A stretch of 64,000 bases of DNA from Myoxocephalus aenaeus (lineage: Eukaryota > Chordata > Actinopteri > Perciformes > Cottidae): assembly GCA_038501785.1 (NCBI GenBank), contig JBAMJR010000154.1, positions 4,410,001-4,474,000 on the forward strand. Direction: 5' to 3'. The notes under the pieces are model-generated. The model ran no database searches, was not told the DNA's origin, and saw only the letters and a list, made by a program, of their open reading frames with translations. Made by a program: the position numbers and the translations under genes. Positions within the stretch are counted from its first letter, which is position 1. Each line of letters starts with the position of its first letter. This document shows, piece by piece, positions 10,017 through 22,225 of this stretch.

Positions 10017-13000
10017 ACTACACGCTGGGATGACGTCGCACACATTTACAACCAAAGTTGTCGTGTGTCAATGGTCGTGAGGTGGAGGACTGCAGGAAAC
10101 GAGCACGGTGGCTTTGGCAGCATGCAGAAAGAGAAGAGAATACGCTACACTGACTTCACACGACTAAGAGAGACGGGAACATACCTTGGAAGGAGGTTCT
10201 GTCTCCTTTGGGTTTGTGAGCTCTGGTAACCTGACGGGGTTAAAGAAGAAGAGGCATGCTTGATCACTGCTTTACCCTGAGAACAAAAAAAATCATCATA
10301 ACTTTCAAAAGTGTTTTGAAGTCTGCACTTACTGCAAGTGCTTGAGGAGAGCTTTGCTCAGTTCTTCGCTGAGGTACTCTGATATCAGGCCATGAGCATA
10401 GCGTAGGTAGTCCTCTGTATCACAAAGAATGACCCAAGTGTCAGTAATCAGCAATATGATCCTACTTTAAGTTTGGTGTAGTTAGGATTATAAAACATCG
10501 ATGTAAACGGTGCAATATTGCTGCCATCTATTGGTCAACATCAACAACAACATCATCCTCGTAGGAGGGTGAGACTGGAATATAACAAAACAAAAAGAGA
10601 AGTGGCCTGTAGTTGAGGCCACGTACCGTCACGGTAGTCCGACTCGGACTTCACTCTGATGTATGTTGTGGATTTGACTCCTTCTCCCACAGAGATGTTT
10701 CTCGCCTTGAGCACGCTGACTGTCCTCTCCACCTACACAAACAAGTCAAACTAAATTATGCAATTCCACTGAGTAAAACCAACTGTTGAATGTCATATTA
10801 AATGGGATTCGAAGAGCTCTTCAGAATACCTTTTTCTTTAACCAATTCATCGTCTTCTCCTGACTGTATCGGTGGAACATCTGTTTTCCCACCTCTGGAA
10901 GTACGAAACACAGCATTCAAACAGTGCAACCAGCATAATAGTTGAGCGTTATTAGCTTAAAAAAAATAAACGTCACCTTTTTCCTCTGCAATGTGGTGCA
11001 GGGAGGCCAGGGAACGTGTGCAGCTCAGCAGCCTCGAGCAAGCTGGGAATTCCTCATCCATAACAACTTGATCCACAGGCTGGAACTTCCCCTGAGCAGC
11101 AAGTGACGTTAAAGAAAGACAAAATTAATTAATTAACAGCTTTAGTTGTGGTTTTTAGATTTAGCATCTCTCTGATGTCAGTTATGTTTCATATGGCATT
11201 TTCTGGTGTTGTTTTTTCTTTGTAATATGTTTCTTGTCTGCTGTGCACTTTGTCTGTTGTTGTCTGTATGAATGTGTGACAAATGAGTTCTGGGGATGAA
11301 TAAAGTGTTCTAATCTAATCATATGAGAGGTGTAAATTTGAAAATGGAAAGGTCCTATTTACAGTCATTCATCGACAGCTACAGTTATATAAAGGCACGA
11401 TAATGCTGCTCTAGTGTCTACTGTTATGATACCATGGCCCAGTTTGTATTTGTGACGACGTCAAATATTCTGGTACAGTAAATACGCTCATTTGGTATCA
11501 AACTTAAATCACTAACTCCTCACCCTTCTTCAGCTAATTAAGGTGAATTCATGATTGTGGTGGAGGCCTAACATATACTTAGTTTACTATACATATAGAA
11601 ATGTTAGTACATAAAGTAAGTTAGATATGGAGCTTTAAAAACCACTGTAAATCAGACTCCACTGTGCAATACACCACAACGATCAACGATTAACAGCTGT
11701 GAGATTAATGCAGATTTCAGTTTCTTACCTCTTTGCCAGATTTGATCAAATAGGGCATAATTAGATAGAGAGGATCCATTGGTGTTACAAAGAGAAGTCT
11801 CCCATCTGTTGAACAAAAAAGAGACAACTGTGAAGAAGATACACCTGATTACCAGTCGAATCCTGAACCCAGACCACCATTAGAGAATCAAATATTTAAA
11901 TGCACAAAGTTAACACCAATAACTTCAAAACTGTCAACTAACATTTCATACAGTCACAAGCCAGGTCGTATTAAGATTGCACACCAGTTTGCATGATGTG
12001 AACCTGGTTAGGTTTTGTCATAATACATGGACACTATTCCTCTGGATATGTGAAATATGTGTTTAAATGTTTATGGCCAATGCACCTGTGATTTCTGCAT
12101 TGATTCTTTGGCTTCTTTGGAGCTTTTTTAGTTGATCCAAGCTGCTAAGAGCTGATTGAAAAAAACTATTTTATAGCTGAGAAACGCTGCTGACGGGGAC
12201 TAAAAGTAACGCGAGCCGCCTTTTGTAGCCGCGTTTGTAATTATGATTCGGTTGCTTCCGAGAGCACACTGTAATACTAAATAAAGGAATATCTAATCTA
12301 ATCTAATGAGTAGGAATGACACCAACCTCTCTGTACAGTCTCGCCAACGAACCAGGAGTGGAAATCTTCTTCAAATGCTTTGACCTCAAATAGCTGTACG
12401 TCACCGCTACTCAGCATATACAGAGATGCTGCATCTGCAGGATGAAAAATAAATAAAGGAACGGTGTTATTTTTAAATGTCGTTTACAAGATACAGAAAC
12501 GGACTGCTGGGAAAGGTCAACGGCTTGTCATTTATATATGTGTTTTTTATTCTATACACATCCTCATGTTTGGCTTTTATCCCATTCTGACATGTTAATA
12601 CAGTCAAGTTAAGGCTGCAACTAACTATTATATAATATTATTGATCTGCAACAGAATGCATTGAAAACCAGTTATGTTTACGTTCAGTGCTACTCACCAA
12701 ATGCATTGTGTGTATCCTTGAGTTCTAACAAATGAATTTCCTTCCTCATTAAACATTTGCAAGATAAATAAAACAGTGACCAACTCATAGAAAAACAGCT
12801 CCATAGCACTACTAGAGGTAAAAAAAAAACAATCCACGTTGAACATTCAATATTTTAAGTACTTTTGTCAATTCCATTATTTCAGTCCCTCAGACGTAAA
12901 GATTTGCTGATTTTCTATTATTACAGTAAACTCTATAGATTTAGGATGTATGTAATAGTTGGACAAAAAAAAAACACAATCTATTTGAAGACGTCACCTC

Positions 13001-13810
13001 AGAATATGGGAACTTAAAATGGACATGAAAGACAAGAAGAGAAGAAGATTGACCTATGGAGGGATTCCTCAGTCTCACAAAAGCTGGGTCACTGCCGGGT
13101 TTCTGTGTGTCGATGGTCGAGTCTGCGGACACCAAAGCAGAAGTTAAGATCCATGATGGAGCATCTCTGAGAAAGCATCCCTGTTCACTCAGTGGGAGAG
13201 CATCACTAGTGTTCACTCAGTGGGAAAGCATCACTAGTGTTCACTCTGTGGGAAAGCATCACTAGTGTTCACTCTGTGGGAAAGCATCACTAGTGTTCAC
13301 TCAGTGGGAGAGCATCACTAGTGTTCACTCTGTGGGAGAGCATCACTAGTGTTCACTCTGTGGGAGAGCATCACTAGTGTTCACTCTGTGGGAAAGCATC
13401 ACTAGTGTTCACTCTGTGGGAAAGCATCACTAGTGTTCACTCTGTGGGAGAGCATCACTAGTGTTCACTCTGTGGGAGAGCATTATAACAGTCTGGTTGC
13501 ACGTCCATCTGAGAACTAACCTGCAAAGTTAACACTCACTTTCTGTTGGAAGAGTTTGCAACAAAGTAACTACCTAACGTCATAAGTTAGCCAACGTACT
13601 TCCTGTGATACGAGGCTACAGTTAGAGGCATGATAGCATAATGACTAACAATTCTACCTTTAAGTAAATAACGACGACAGCTATCAAGGACTAATAACGT
13701 TGCTACGTAGCTAGCTTCGTTAACATGAGCTGCAGCTGTCTCCTACCTGCAGCTATGGCGACCCAACTGGTATTTTGCACATTTGGCGTTCGCTTCTTTT
13801 TAGTCGCCAT
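9384..13810 (-). CDS. rnaseh2b: Ribonuclease H2 subunit B (11 coding exons)
   Basis: RNASEH2B is the structural subunit of the trimeric nuclear RNase H2, which removes RNA from RNA:DNA hybrids and single ribonucleotides from DNA. Coding exons on the - strand in order: 13747-13810, 13054-13122, 12327-12434, 11729-11805, 10977-11091, 10830-10894, 10627-10732, 10333-10414, 10185-10230, 9794-9871, 9384-9494. All borders are GT-AG and the phases join without a shift to 306 aa (human 312, also 11 exons). Matching segments include VQLFEVKAFEEDFHSWFV, PMDPLYLIMPYLIKSGKEGK, FQPVDQVVMDEEFP, HRYSQEKTMNWLKKK, EDYLRYAHGLISEYL and KLSDKPVEAEEDYTKFN. The C-terminus keeps the PCNA-binding (PIP) motif as MKTMSSFF (M290-F297). 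The start ATG at 13810 lies in MATKKKRTPNVQNTSWVAIA; the first exon is the least conserved part. The gene is convergent with C13orf42 and, as in human, lies between it and the mir-15a/16-1 locus. Confidence 0.95.
9919..10014. repeat. (CA)n microsatellite in RNASEH2B intron 9
   Basis: About 48 CA units, ending some 45 bp from the exon at 9794-9871. On the transcribed (-) strand it reads as (GU)n just upstream of that exon's acceptor, so length change could touch splicing. Confidence 0.92.
11235..11330 (+). repeat. Retroposon 3' tail in RNASEH2B intron 4
   Basis: A segment ending GGGGATGAATAAAGTGTTCT and then short ATCTA-like repeats resembles the 3' end of a fish LINE or LINE-mobilised SINE. 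Only the tail is recognised; the family is not assigned. Confidence 0.35.
12180..12308 (+). repeat. Second retroposon-like tail in RNASEH2B intron 3
   Basis: Ends AATAAAGGAATATCTAATCT followed by two more ATCTA-type units, a simple-repeat tail as left by LINE-type insertion. It lies just beyond the donor side of the exon at 12327-12434. The family is not assigned. Confidence 0.35.
13201..13482. repeat. 28-bp minisatellite in RNASEH2B intron 1
   Basis: Ten tandem copies at an exact 28-bp spacing (the shared core CATCACTAGTGTTCACTC begins at 13201, 13229, 13257 and so on to 13453). Copies differ mainly at two sites: TGTGGG or AGTGGG, and GAAAG or GAGAG. A degenerate half copy precedes the array near 13176. 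In transcript orientation the array sits about 80 bases before the acceptor of exon 2. Confidence 0.93.
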
Positions 13811-14423
13811 ATTGTGTAATTCAGCTTAAGTTGATGCACTTCTGTTGAAGTGGTTTGCTCTTGCTGTAAAGTGAATGTATGTTTTGGTTAAAGAAAGAGA
13901 GAGTCGGGCTGCTGGATGCGACATGAGCTCAGAAAAGGCGCCTCTGAGCACTTTCTGCGTTTGTCTCACAGGAGAAAACAATACTTTAATTATTACGCTG
14001 TCAGCTCATTTTCTTCATATTGTTTTAAACAAGCTATACTTGACACTTTTTCAAAAACATATACATATTCCTGCAGTGAAATACGCTCAGAATGAGACTA
14101 AAACACACCGTTTTAGTCTTTTAATTCACCCCGTTCACCCGGTTTTTCATTAAATGGAACATTCCGCGGGACGTCACGTCAACATGCAGTTCCTAAGTAC
14201 GGCCGCTAGAGGCCGCTCAAGAATCGTGGTAATATTTACATGGTAACATCTGAGGTTTGCCCTACAGTTTACCTGAGCTGATATTTCAGAAATTATGGTT
14301 TAACAAAGAGCCAAAGGGTCTCTGCTCCCAGGTGCAGGTTGTTTGGTGACCAGTTGTCCGTTGGCACACTGGCACTCAGCAGATTGGGGTATCCATCTGT
14401 CCTCCAGTAAGAGGAGGGCATCT
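13811..14423. other. RNASEH2B upstream region
   Basis: Sequence 5' of RNASEH2B. The first 60 bases before the ATG should be 5' UTR. No TATA box or clear bidirectional partner was recognised, and no coding exon. Confidence 0.4.
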
Positions 14424-14431
14424 CTCACACC

Positions 14432-15680
14432 CAGTGGTGTATAGTAACGAAGTAGAAATACTTCGTTACTGTACTTAAGTAGTTTTTTGGGATATCTGTA
14501 CTCTACTTTACTATTTATATTTCTGTTTACTTTTACTTTTACTTCACTACATTTTGCAAAGAAAACTGGTACTTTTACTCCGATACATTTCCTCTGAAAC
14601 CTTCGTTACTCGCTACAAAATCAAATCAATATTTAGAAGAAAAAAAACACAGAACACAGACTCCACCAAGCAGGTTTTGCGAATCACAATATTATGCATT
14701 TTCCCTCTATATCCTCTCGTCCAGCGCTCCCAAACCTTTATGCGCCACAGACCGGTTACGTGAAGACGATATTTTCACGGACCGGGTCCGACCTCGGAGA
14801 GACGGGAGACAACGACACCTGACGTGTGTTCGTTATGTCCAGTCTACTGACTCTACTCCTAACTAAACCTTTAGTCCAGTCTACTGCTTAACTTATAACC
14901 CGCTGCACAAAGACAGGATGTTGGAATGAAAGCAGGTTCTCCTGCTTTTTTGGCGATCTCAGGATACTCTGCCTTGGTTTTAATCCAGAACACCGGCAAA
15001 GTTAAACAGACTTTTAAGTTTCATTTTTAGAGTAACGGTCTGAGGTTACCACAGACGGATGTATGCGGTCTTTTTTCACAATAAAACATCGTTCCGGCCT
15101 TTATTTTTTTAATTTAATTTTAATTTTTCATTCATTCTTTCTGTGCGGCCCGGTACCAAGAGACCCACAGCCCGGTACCAAGGGACCCACAGACCGGTAC
15201 CGGGCGGAATGAGCATACTTATAACCACACTGTTACAACTCCTTAGTGTCATATTGCTTTTTGGAGAATTATGATGATAAGTTCATAGTAGATGCAATAG
15301 TATACTTAGGTACAATATATTATGTTGAACATAATATATATGGATGGATCACAGCCAACCCAGTTATTGTATCAACACAACTCCTGGTCCTTGGTCATGG
15401 TGGCCACAGCACTTAAAAGAATAAACTTCATAATTCTCAAAATTTTGACCCTTTGCTTTTTTATTAAAAGCATGTACTTCTACTTTTACTTTCAATAGTT
15501 AAGTACATTTTATATCAGAAAAATACTTTTGATACTTAAGTACAGAAAATATCAGATACTTTAAGACTTTTACTCAAGTAGTATTTTATTAGGTGACTTT
15601 TACTTTTACTGGAGTAATTTTCCAGTAAGGTATCTTTACTTTTACTCAAGTACGGCTTTTGGGTACTTTATACACCACTG
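14432..15680. mobile_element. Complete 1.25-kb non-autonomous hAT element
   Basis: Ends CAGTGGTGTATA and TATACACCACTG are exact inverted repeats, flanked by the identical 8-mer CTCACACC (14424-14431 and 15681-15688). The subterminal zones are rich in ACTTTTACTT/AAGTA motifs on both sides, as in the abundant fish family with the same ends. The middle (about 14722-15208) is a different repeat inserted into it. No transposase ORF. Confidence 0.9.
14722..15208 (+). repeat. Second repeat nested in the hAT element
   Basis: Starts CAGCGCTCCCAAACCTTTAT and GCGCCACAGACCGG and ends with three tandem-like GGTACCAAG/GGACCCACAG/CCGGTACC motifs. This resembles a fish hAT-derived family whose typical ends are CAGTGGTCCCCAAC; the right terminus here is lost. 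The limits are approximate. Confidence 0.45.
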
Positions 15681-15688
15681 CTCACACC

Positions 15689-16178
15689 CTCTCTCAGGAT
15701 ATTACACTGTGTGTCCCAGTTGGTTTACAGTGAGTCACCTGTTTTTTGTTTTATTTTTTTCTCCCTCTTGCACTGTTTATTTGCACGCTCAAATGAGGAT
15801 GCGTAGGATGCTTGTGTGTGTTTTCCATTAGGTGACTAGCTGTGTCATCAATTTGTTTAACTGTTTGGGGGTCCCTCTGATATGTTTGTATAGCTTTTTT
15901 TTAAGCTGTTGATTTCCCTCCCACCTTAAGACACCCACAGCACAGACCACTAACTCGTTTTTAATCAGCTAGATTTGGTCATGAAGAAGTGAGGGATTAG
16001 AGAGCTCAGTGACTGAGCTTTTTTTTTATCACCATTTGCCAGTACAGTGTCCCTGTGAGGAGCAGCATGATATAGAGAAAATCTAGAGCCTACGCAGGGT
16101 GACTTATGGGTTCATGTTCCTCTAACTAGATCATTTTTGATGAGTCTAGTGAGTAGAGCATGTGTCGATCAAATCTGG
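15689..16178. other. Intergenic, nothing recognised
   Basis: No gene, repeat or RNA recognised in this stretch. Confidence 0.4.
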
Positions 16179-16219
16179 GTTCAAAGGGTTTAGACTAGAC
16201 TAGTCTAAACCCTTTGAAC
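16179..16219. repeat. Perfect 19+3+19 fold-back palindrome
   Basis: GTTCAAAGGGTTTAGACTA is followed by the spacer GAC and then its exact complement. The arms match over all 19 bases. No flanking duplication was seen, so it is not evidently a transposon end. Confidence 0.9.
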
Positions 16220-19200
16220 GCTGTCTCCTCCTTAAAACCTGTTAGATTCATGTTGCTGTAGTCTATGGCAAAGAGAGCGTGGGTGAGATATTGTCAGTGA
16301 ATTACTTGTTTTATGGGTCCCGAGGGTATCATACACAACTGTCTGTGCGGCTAAACAGAATATTCCATGAAAGCTTTCTTTCTTTTCGGGCTGCTTGAGA
16401 GAACGTCTGTGTTTCTGACTGCCAGGGAGAACAACAGCGGCCTTTCTGATACGCTGGACCACAGAGAGCCCCAGAGAGCCGAGTCCTCTGTCACCAGCAT
16501 GCAGACGAGAACAAAGCGGGTCTAAATTTAGGCCCCGATATGGCTTCGTAGACCCAGAGACGGAGACCTCTCCATCCTCTCCCAAACCCACACCCTCATA
16601 CATCCAACAAGAAAAAGCCGTGTCTGTTCTGTCGTCTCGCCCTCAAGCTCTGCTTCCGTCTTCCCCGCGTAGTTCACGTTTGAGCTTGCTATTTCTCGTT
16701 AGAAATAAGATGATTCCAATTAAATTCTCTGTGGAGGTATAGGAGTTTATTGCAGCCAGCAGGCGGTAGACGGTTGGTTACACTCCGCTGAGCACATTGA
16801 ACAGCCTCATGGTCCTATCTATCTCTGTGGCCTCATTTGTGGTGGTCCAAAGCGGGGTGACTGGTTACAGATTACATATCGACTCAGCCTCGAGCTGTCA
16901 TGGCACCACATGTGCCGTGCGCTACCAAAGGAGTCTTTTTTTTTTTACCCACTTTATCGTTTATCTTTGGGATTTGTAAGGCAAAAAGAGCTGACATCAA
17001 GAGCAAACATATTCACATGTTTTAACTGACATGGCTGCCAAGAGAAGCAGGTTATAAATAGAAAGACAACATCACTTAGGGTGCCGCTTTCTCTGTATAG
17101 ATACAGACATAGGCTGTTATTTCACGCAGCTGTTAAAGCCACATTTTGAATTCCCCGCAGATCTTTGGCTCAAGGAGGTAATGCACACATTAATACAAGA
17201 CATGCACACACACACAAAACAGATGTGGAGAGAATTCCCCTTGGCAGCAGAAGCCTTTGAGTCATCATCTGGGATTCCCTTCCTCTCACTTCCAAATATG
17301 GGTGGGATTGTGAGCGAATGTGGAAGGCACAGTGGAACCCCCTCGTGATGTCAGAGCTCTGGAACAGTGAGCCTCACTCTGACTGGAAATTCACAGGAAG
17401 GAATGTCGGGAATGCAAGAATCACTGCAATTCTATTCCCGCATGTGTGTTTGTAAAGTCTGAGTTTTAGCACACACGCACACACACACACATAATGTTCT
17501 TCGCCAGTTCTCTCATTGGGGAGATATTCTTTCCCGTAAAGTCTTATTCCTTTTCACCCCACGAGATGGTGACTCCTTATTCCCAGCATCAGTTGCTCTG
17601 TGTGAGGCCTCTGATTGAATGTGGTATTTCCCTTCTCCCTCAAAGCAGAGAATGGCTCGAAGATAAACTGTTAACTTGGTGTAAAAATGTGAAAATACAT
17701 TTTTCTTCAAAACAGGTACGTTTTCATGGGAACTGTATTACTTTTTACTTCACTACACTTATGTGAAGGTTACTTTGCAGAGTGTATGCACATTGCAAAG
17801 CATCTACCAACCAGGGCTCAGTACATTTGTGGTAATTTTGCTAAACGCAATTGTATTTAGAAATATGTGTAATGTATAGTATGGGACCTAAAAATAGGGG
17901 GAAATGCAAGAGCCACATTAAGCCCCTTGTGATCTCAGTTCATATTGTGTTTTAGTACATTTTACCAGATAAACTGATCAAACTACAACAAACAGCTGCC
18001 ACACAGTAAACCAGGGGCCTTTGGGGCCCTTGAGGATCTGAGGTCCAGCAATTCTACTCCCATCCACCCTCTCAAGTTAAAGGTACCCTGTTTTTTAACA
18101 CTAGTAGCACTTTTTTCTAAACAAAAAGTTCCAGGAATTTTGGAACCAAAGTTATTAATCTCAGAAACTAAACCAGGAAAGTCCCTTTTGTACGCACTTC
18201 AAAGAACTGTGACACGGCAACGTTTGAAAAGCTGTTTTCACCCAAGAGAAAACAACAGCTCTGAGCGATTCTGTTGTTTGGTGTGTTGCGTGTCTAATGT
18301 TTGAGTCAGATGAAGTAAAAGAATGAGAGAAGTGCCATAAAGCAATGTTTTGATGGGTGGGTTCCTGTTTTGTTTGTATGCTCATCCATTTTGGACCCAA
18401 ATCCCACGATATGCGTTCCTGCCAATGGCTTCACACGACTCCACTGACTGCGGGTGATGTGCTCAAAACTTATCACTGGGCCAGTAAATTGCAAGGTAGA
18501 AGAACACTACAAGCTGGCAAACATGGACGTATATCAATTATTGTTTTTACAATATAGAAAATGCACTCTATATGTTTGTTGGACCTCCACCGGGCTTTTT
18601 GGTGGGAAACAGTTCAACTTTGTTTGTTTATAAGAAATCTCTGCATGGTGCCTTTAATATGTTCCAGTCGTTATTCAAACCAAGGAGTGAAAAAATGGTA
18701 GCGTTGCAATAGCGCGAACACTCTATTTTGTAAAACATTTTATACTCGGTACGCTGTTTTTTAGTGACGTCCGTTTAAAGTTTATTAATCATGGAGCTCG
18801 GGCTGAAATTTGCGTAAAATTAATCACCAGTTATTTACCAGGAGTCACTATTCCAGTTTGTCAAATGTGACTATTTTCTGCTCTTTACATTATATTATTG
18901 TTAAGTGAATACAATTGAGAGTTGAGGCAAGCAATTTGAAGATATATAGACTAAATAATTGGTTTATTAATACATAAAATAAGAGGCAATGATCTGCAAT
19001 GACCTTTCCGTCTATCCCAGAGGCTTTCATCTGCCCATGATCCCTGCCTGGCTCCTCTTTCCCTCTCTTTATTCTGTCCTGCTGAGTAGATGTCCCACAA
19101 TACACCATCCCCAACCCTAATTACTGTTTACTAGGATCAATCTCTCTCTCCCTGTCTGTCCCTCCCTCCCTCCCTCCCTCTCTCTGTCCCCGGGACCAGA

Positions 19201-19671
19201 GATGATGTGGTAATTACATCTGCCGACTGCTGGTCCGCCGCAGACGGCTCCGCAAGTCTCTATAGCTCCGAGAGAAATTAGAGACTGCTGAGCACATGTC
19301 CAGGGCTGTAATTAAAATAAGTACTCTGTGAATGAAATATGTTTATTTGTTTATTTATGAGACCCCGTAATTCCAGGCCCACTTCTCTGTGCCTCTATTG
19401 TCAAAGGTTGGGTCGTGTATGTGCACCAGAACCGGAGAATTACAAGACTAGCAACCGTAGTGGCTCTTCTCTCAAGCACCAGCCTATGTATTGATGTACA
19501 AATGACCAGTTTAACTCAAAAGCTATGAAAAACACCCTCATTTAATTAAATACGCTCAGGGTTTTTCGGAAACTTGATCTGGAATGACCAGTAGCTGGTT
19601 GCTATGTATGCACAACGGACTCAGTTAGCTAACTTAAAGACACGCTCCACTTGTGCTACTGTTACACAAAG
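16220..19671. other. Intergenic desert
   Basis: No supported gene. It contains ORFs such as 16232-16603 (-) without family resemblance, short CA tracts, a small CCCT-rich run near 19150-19185 and nothing else that I recognise. Confidence 0.4.
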
Positions 19672-20160
19672 TTTAAAGGAATTGTTTGACATTTTGATGA
19701 AGAGTTGGAGTCAGTTAAATTGATTGATAGCACTCTCGTGACCGTACGCTAAATACAAGCAGCTGCCAGCAGCCGCTCAGCTTTCACACAAAGACTGGGA
19801 CCAGCTAGCCTCACACTGGCTCTGTCAAAGGTAACCAAATCAGCCCCCCAACACCTCTAAAGTTCATCTAATTATCACGTTGACTTTTTATGACAAATAG
19901 TACCATTTTATGGGGGTAATTGGCTGTACACTGTGGATTTTGTATGAATTAAACAACCAAGATATTAAGTGGTGAATTTTACAGCTGTGTGTAGGTGGAT
20001 TTTGTTACAGAGCCAGACTGGTTGTTTCCCCTTGTTTCCAATTTTTATGCCAAGCAGCTGCTTGCTCCAGCTCCATCATGCTGTACAGCTCTGAAGCTCT
20101 GAGTGTCAACTAACTCTCAGCGAGGAAGCCAATATTCAAACTATTTCCTTAAGCCTTTAA
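19672..20160. repeat. Teleost foldback repeat, copy 1
   Basis: Begins TTTAAAGGAATTGTTTGACA and ends near ACTCTCAGCGAGGAAGCCAA and TTTAA. The middle has AAGACTGGGACCAGCTAGCC and CTGGCTCTGTCAAAGGTAAC, hallmark segments of a common fish interspersed repeat. The ends are loosely complementary to each other, so the unit folds on itself. It is diverged. Confidence 0.6.
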
Positions 20161-22131
20161 CCATTTTCTCCTTGTTGTCCCTTGTGGTCAAGGATGCTGA
20201 AAAGAAACTTTGATACACTGTTTTCAAAAAGATATTTTACGTCATGTCCTTTATTTACTGAATGTTTCTGTATAATATAATACTAAAGCTACGTCTGTCT
20301 ATACAACTCATGTCAGACCAGTATGTGGCGTCTCTCTCTTTTCCCTTTTTTGTGACGTTTTTACGTATTCATTCATTGACCGTCAAAGGACTGAAGGTGT
20401 TCCATGTTTTACAGATTTGGGGGTTTGGGATATATCAATAAAGTAAAATAAATGTGGAGCATGAGTGGCATTTCTTGCCATCACACTTACAAGAACAGAG
20501 GAAGAGGCTGGACATGGACTTGCAGCTCAAAATATCTTAATTTTTTTTTAAAACATCTCACATATCTGCTTTGTGCGCCAACTGTTCACCGCTGGGACTT
20601 TCAAAAATCACTCAATATCTCGGACAGAGCAAATATTTCCCCTTCTTCACTGATAGGTGTCTTACATTCCACTGTGAAAGAATCCAGTTTCAAACACAAA
20701 CTAGTCGAGGGGACCCCGAGCCGAAGAGGGGCGCGTTCTCCACCAGATTTATGAGCTGCGCGATGAGACAGTCGACAACTCGGGCCATTAAAAGATTATC
20801 TGGATCTTTCACAGGCATACTGGGATGAATTGGGAGCAAAGTCATTATGTTCATACCAAATAAATCTACAAGGTTGAGGGTGACACGCAGTCTTTGTGTG
20901 CCACAGTGTCTTTGTGTTGCTGTACACTGCAACACATCTGGGGTTATTATATATTCCCCTTTAAAACAAATTAAATCTCCAGTATTTAGAGAAATTCTCA
21001 TCTTTGAAGGACACTTTTGATTTAGATAACACACTTCTGTCCTCATGTATTGCACATCCTCGCTTATCAAGGATGTTGATTGATTTAGGCACAAGGTTTG
21101 GAGTGTTTTGCAAGCAGCTTCTCATTTCAATCATTGTCATTTCTTTTTCAGCCCTCTCACACTCCATAATCTGAGAATCATTAATAGAACAGGAAAGCAG
21201 ACGCTGCGTGACAGCGGAGGACAGACAGAAATGCAAACACATGAAGGGGTTTTGAGAAGGAGGTCGAGTGACTACACAGCGGTGACAAGTACCGGATGTC
21301 TGAGAGCTCGGCGGGTATAGCCTCTAACTTATCTCACAAGATGGATTGACCAGCTGCTTCATAAATAAAATAACTAGTCAGTCTTTTAGCGAAATTGTTC
21401 CCATGATGGATCTTCGCTTTAATGTCAGAACTGTCATTTTTCCACTAAACTAAAACGACTCTCGTCGTGATTTCGTGTGCTCACCTTAGAGCGGCGCTGA
21501 GTTTTCCTGACCCAATGCACGCGTGTTCAATAAACACATTGGCATTTTAAGCACAATCACTCTTAAGTGATGCATGAAATGGTGTATGTCAGCGAATATT
21601 TATATAGGGATATGAATGGATAGACAGTCTGTAAGACCACTGACTTCATTATTCGTGACTAGAAAGACCAAAACGTTATCCGCGGGAAATACAGTCAGGG
21701 TTCTGGCAAATTTCCATGCTATAGGTAATGAAAACTTGACTTGCCTACACCATCATCTCAGAGTGTGAACAAGAATTACCACTAAGCTCTTCTCACCGGA
21801 CGACAAACCAGACGCTTTCATCTCGATAGTAAAATTGGTAATTACTCTCCCGACTGGACCCTGTCTTATGTCTGCACTTTGTCCTTGGCTTTTCGGGGAT
21901 AAGAGCCTTGGCATGTACTGGCCAACTGTAATGTAATCAAAAAAGGCAAGGCCGCGAATCTGGTGGCGTGATGTCATCACAATGAGACACTTGTGTGATA
22001 TCATAATTATGAGGTAATGGCGGGAGGGGTGTGTAAGTTTATGACTTTGGCACACGCTCAGTTTACCGTCAGCCGACTGCAACAGGGTACTAATGAGAAT
22101 GGATAGCCTGCCTCAAGCGCTCCATGTGTGC

Positions 22132-22134
<3 letters not shown>
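20161..22134. other. Intergenic desert
   Basis: ORFs here (for example 20690-21094 and 21753-22082 on -) show no recognisable domain, and no splice context supports them. No RNA gene recognised. Confidence 0.4.

Positions 22135-22224
<90 letters not shown>
22135..22224. repeat. (TG)n microsatellite
   Basis: About 45 TG units without interruption. Confidence 0.93.

Positions 22225-22225
<1 letters not shown>

Noticed and set aside
9762..10055. ORFs of alternating Cys-Val or His-Thr residues over CA/GT tracts (also at 22090, 24303, 25289, 33041, 42516, 57676)
   Set aside because: Direct translation of dinucleotide repeats.
16232..16603. A 123-aa ORF on the - strand
   Set aside because: No recognisable domain, no splice or promoter context, and it abuts a fold-back palindrome; probably chance.
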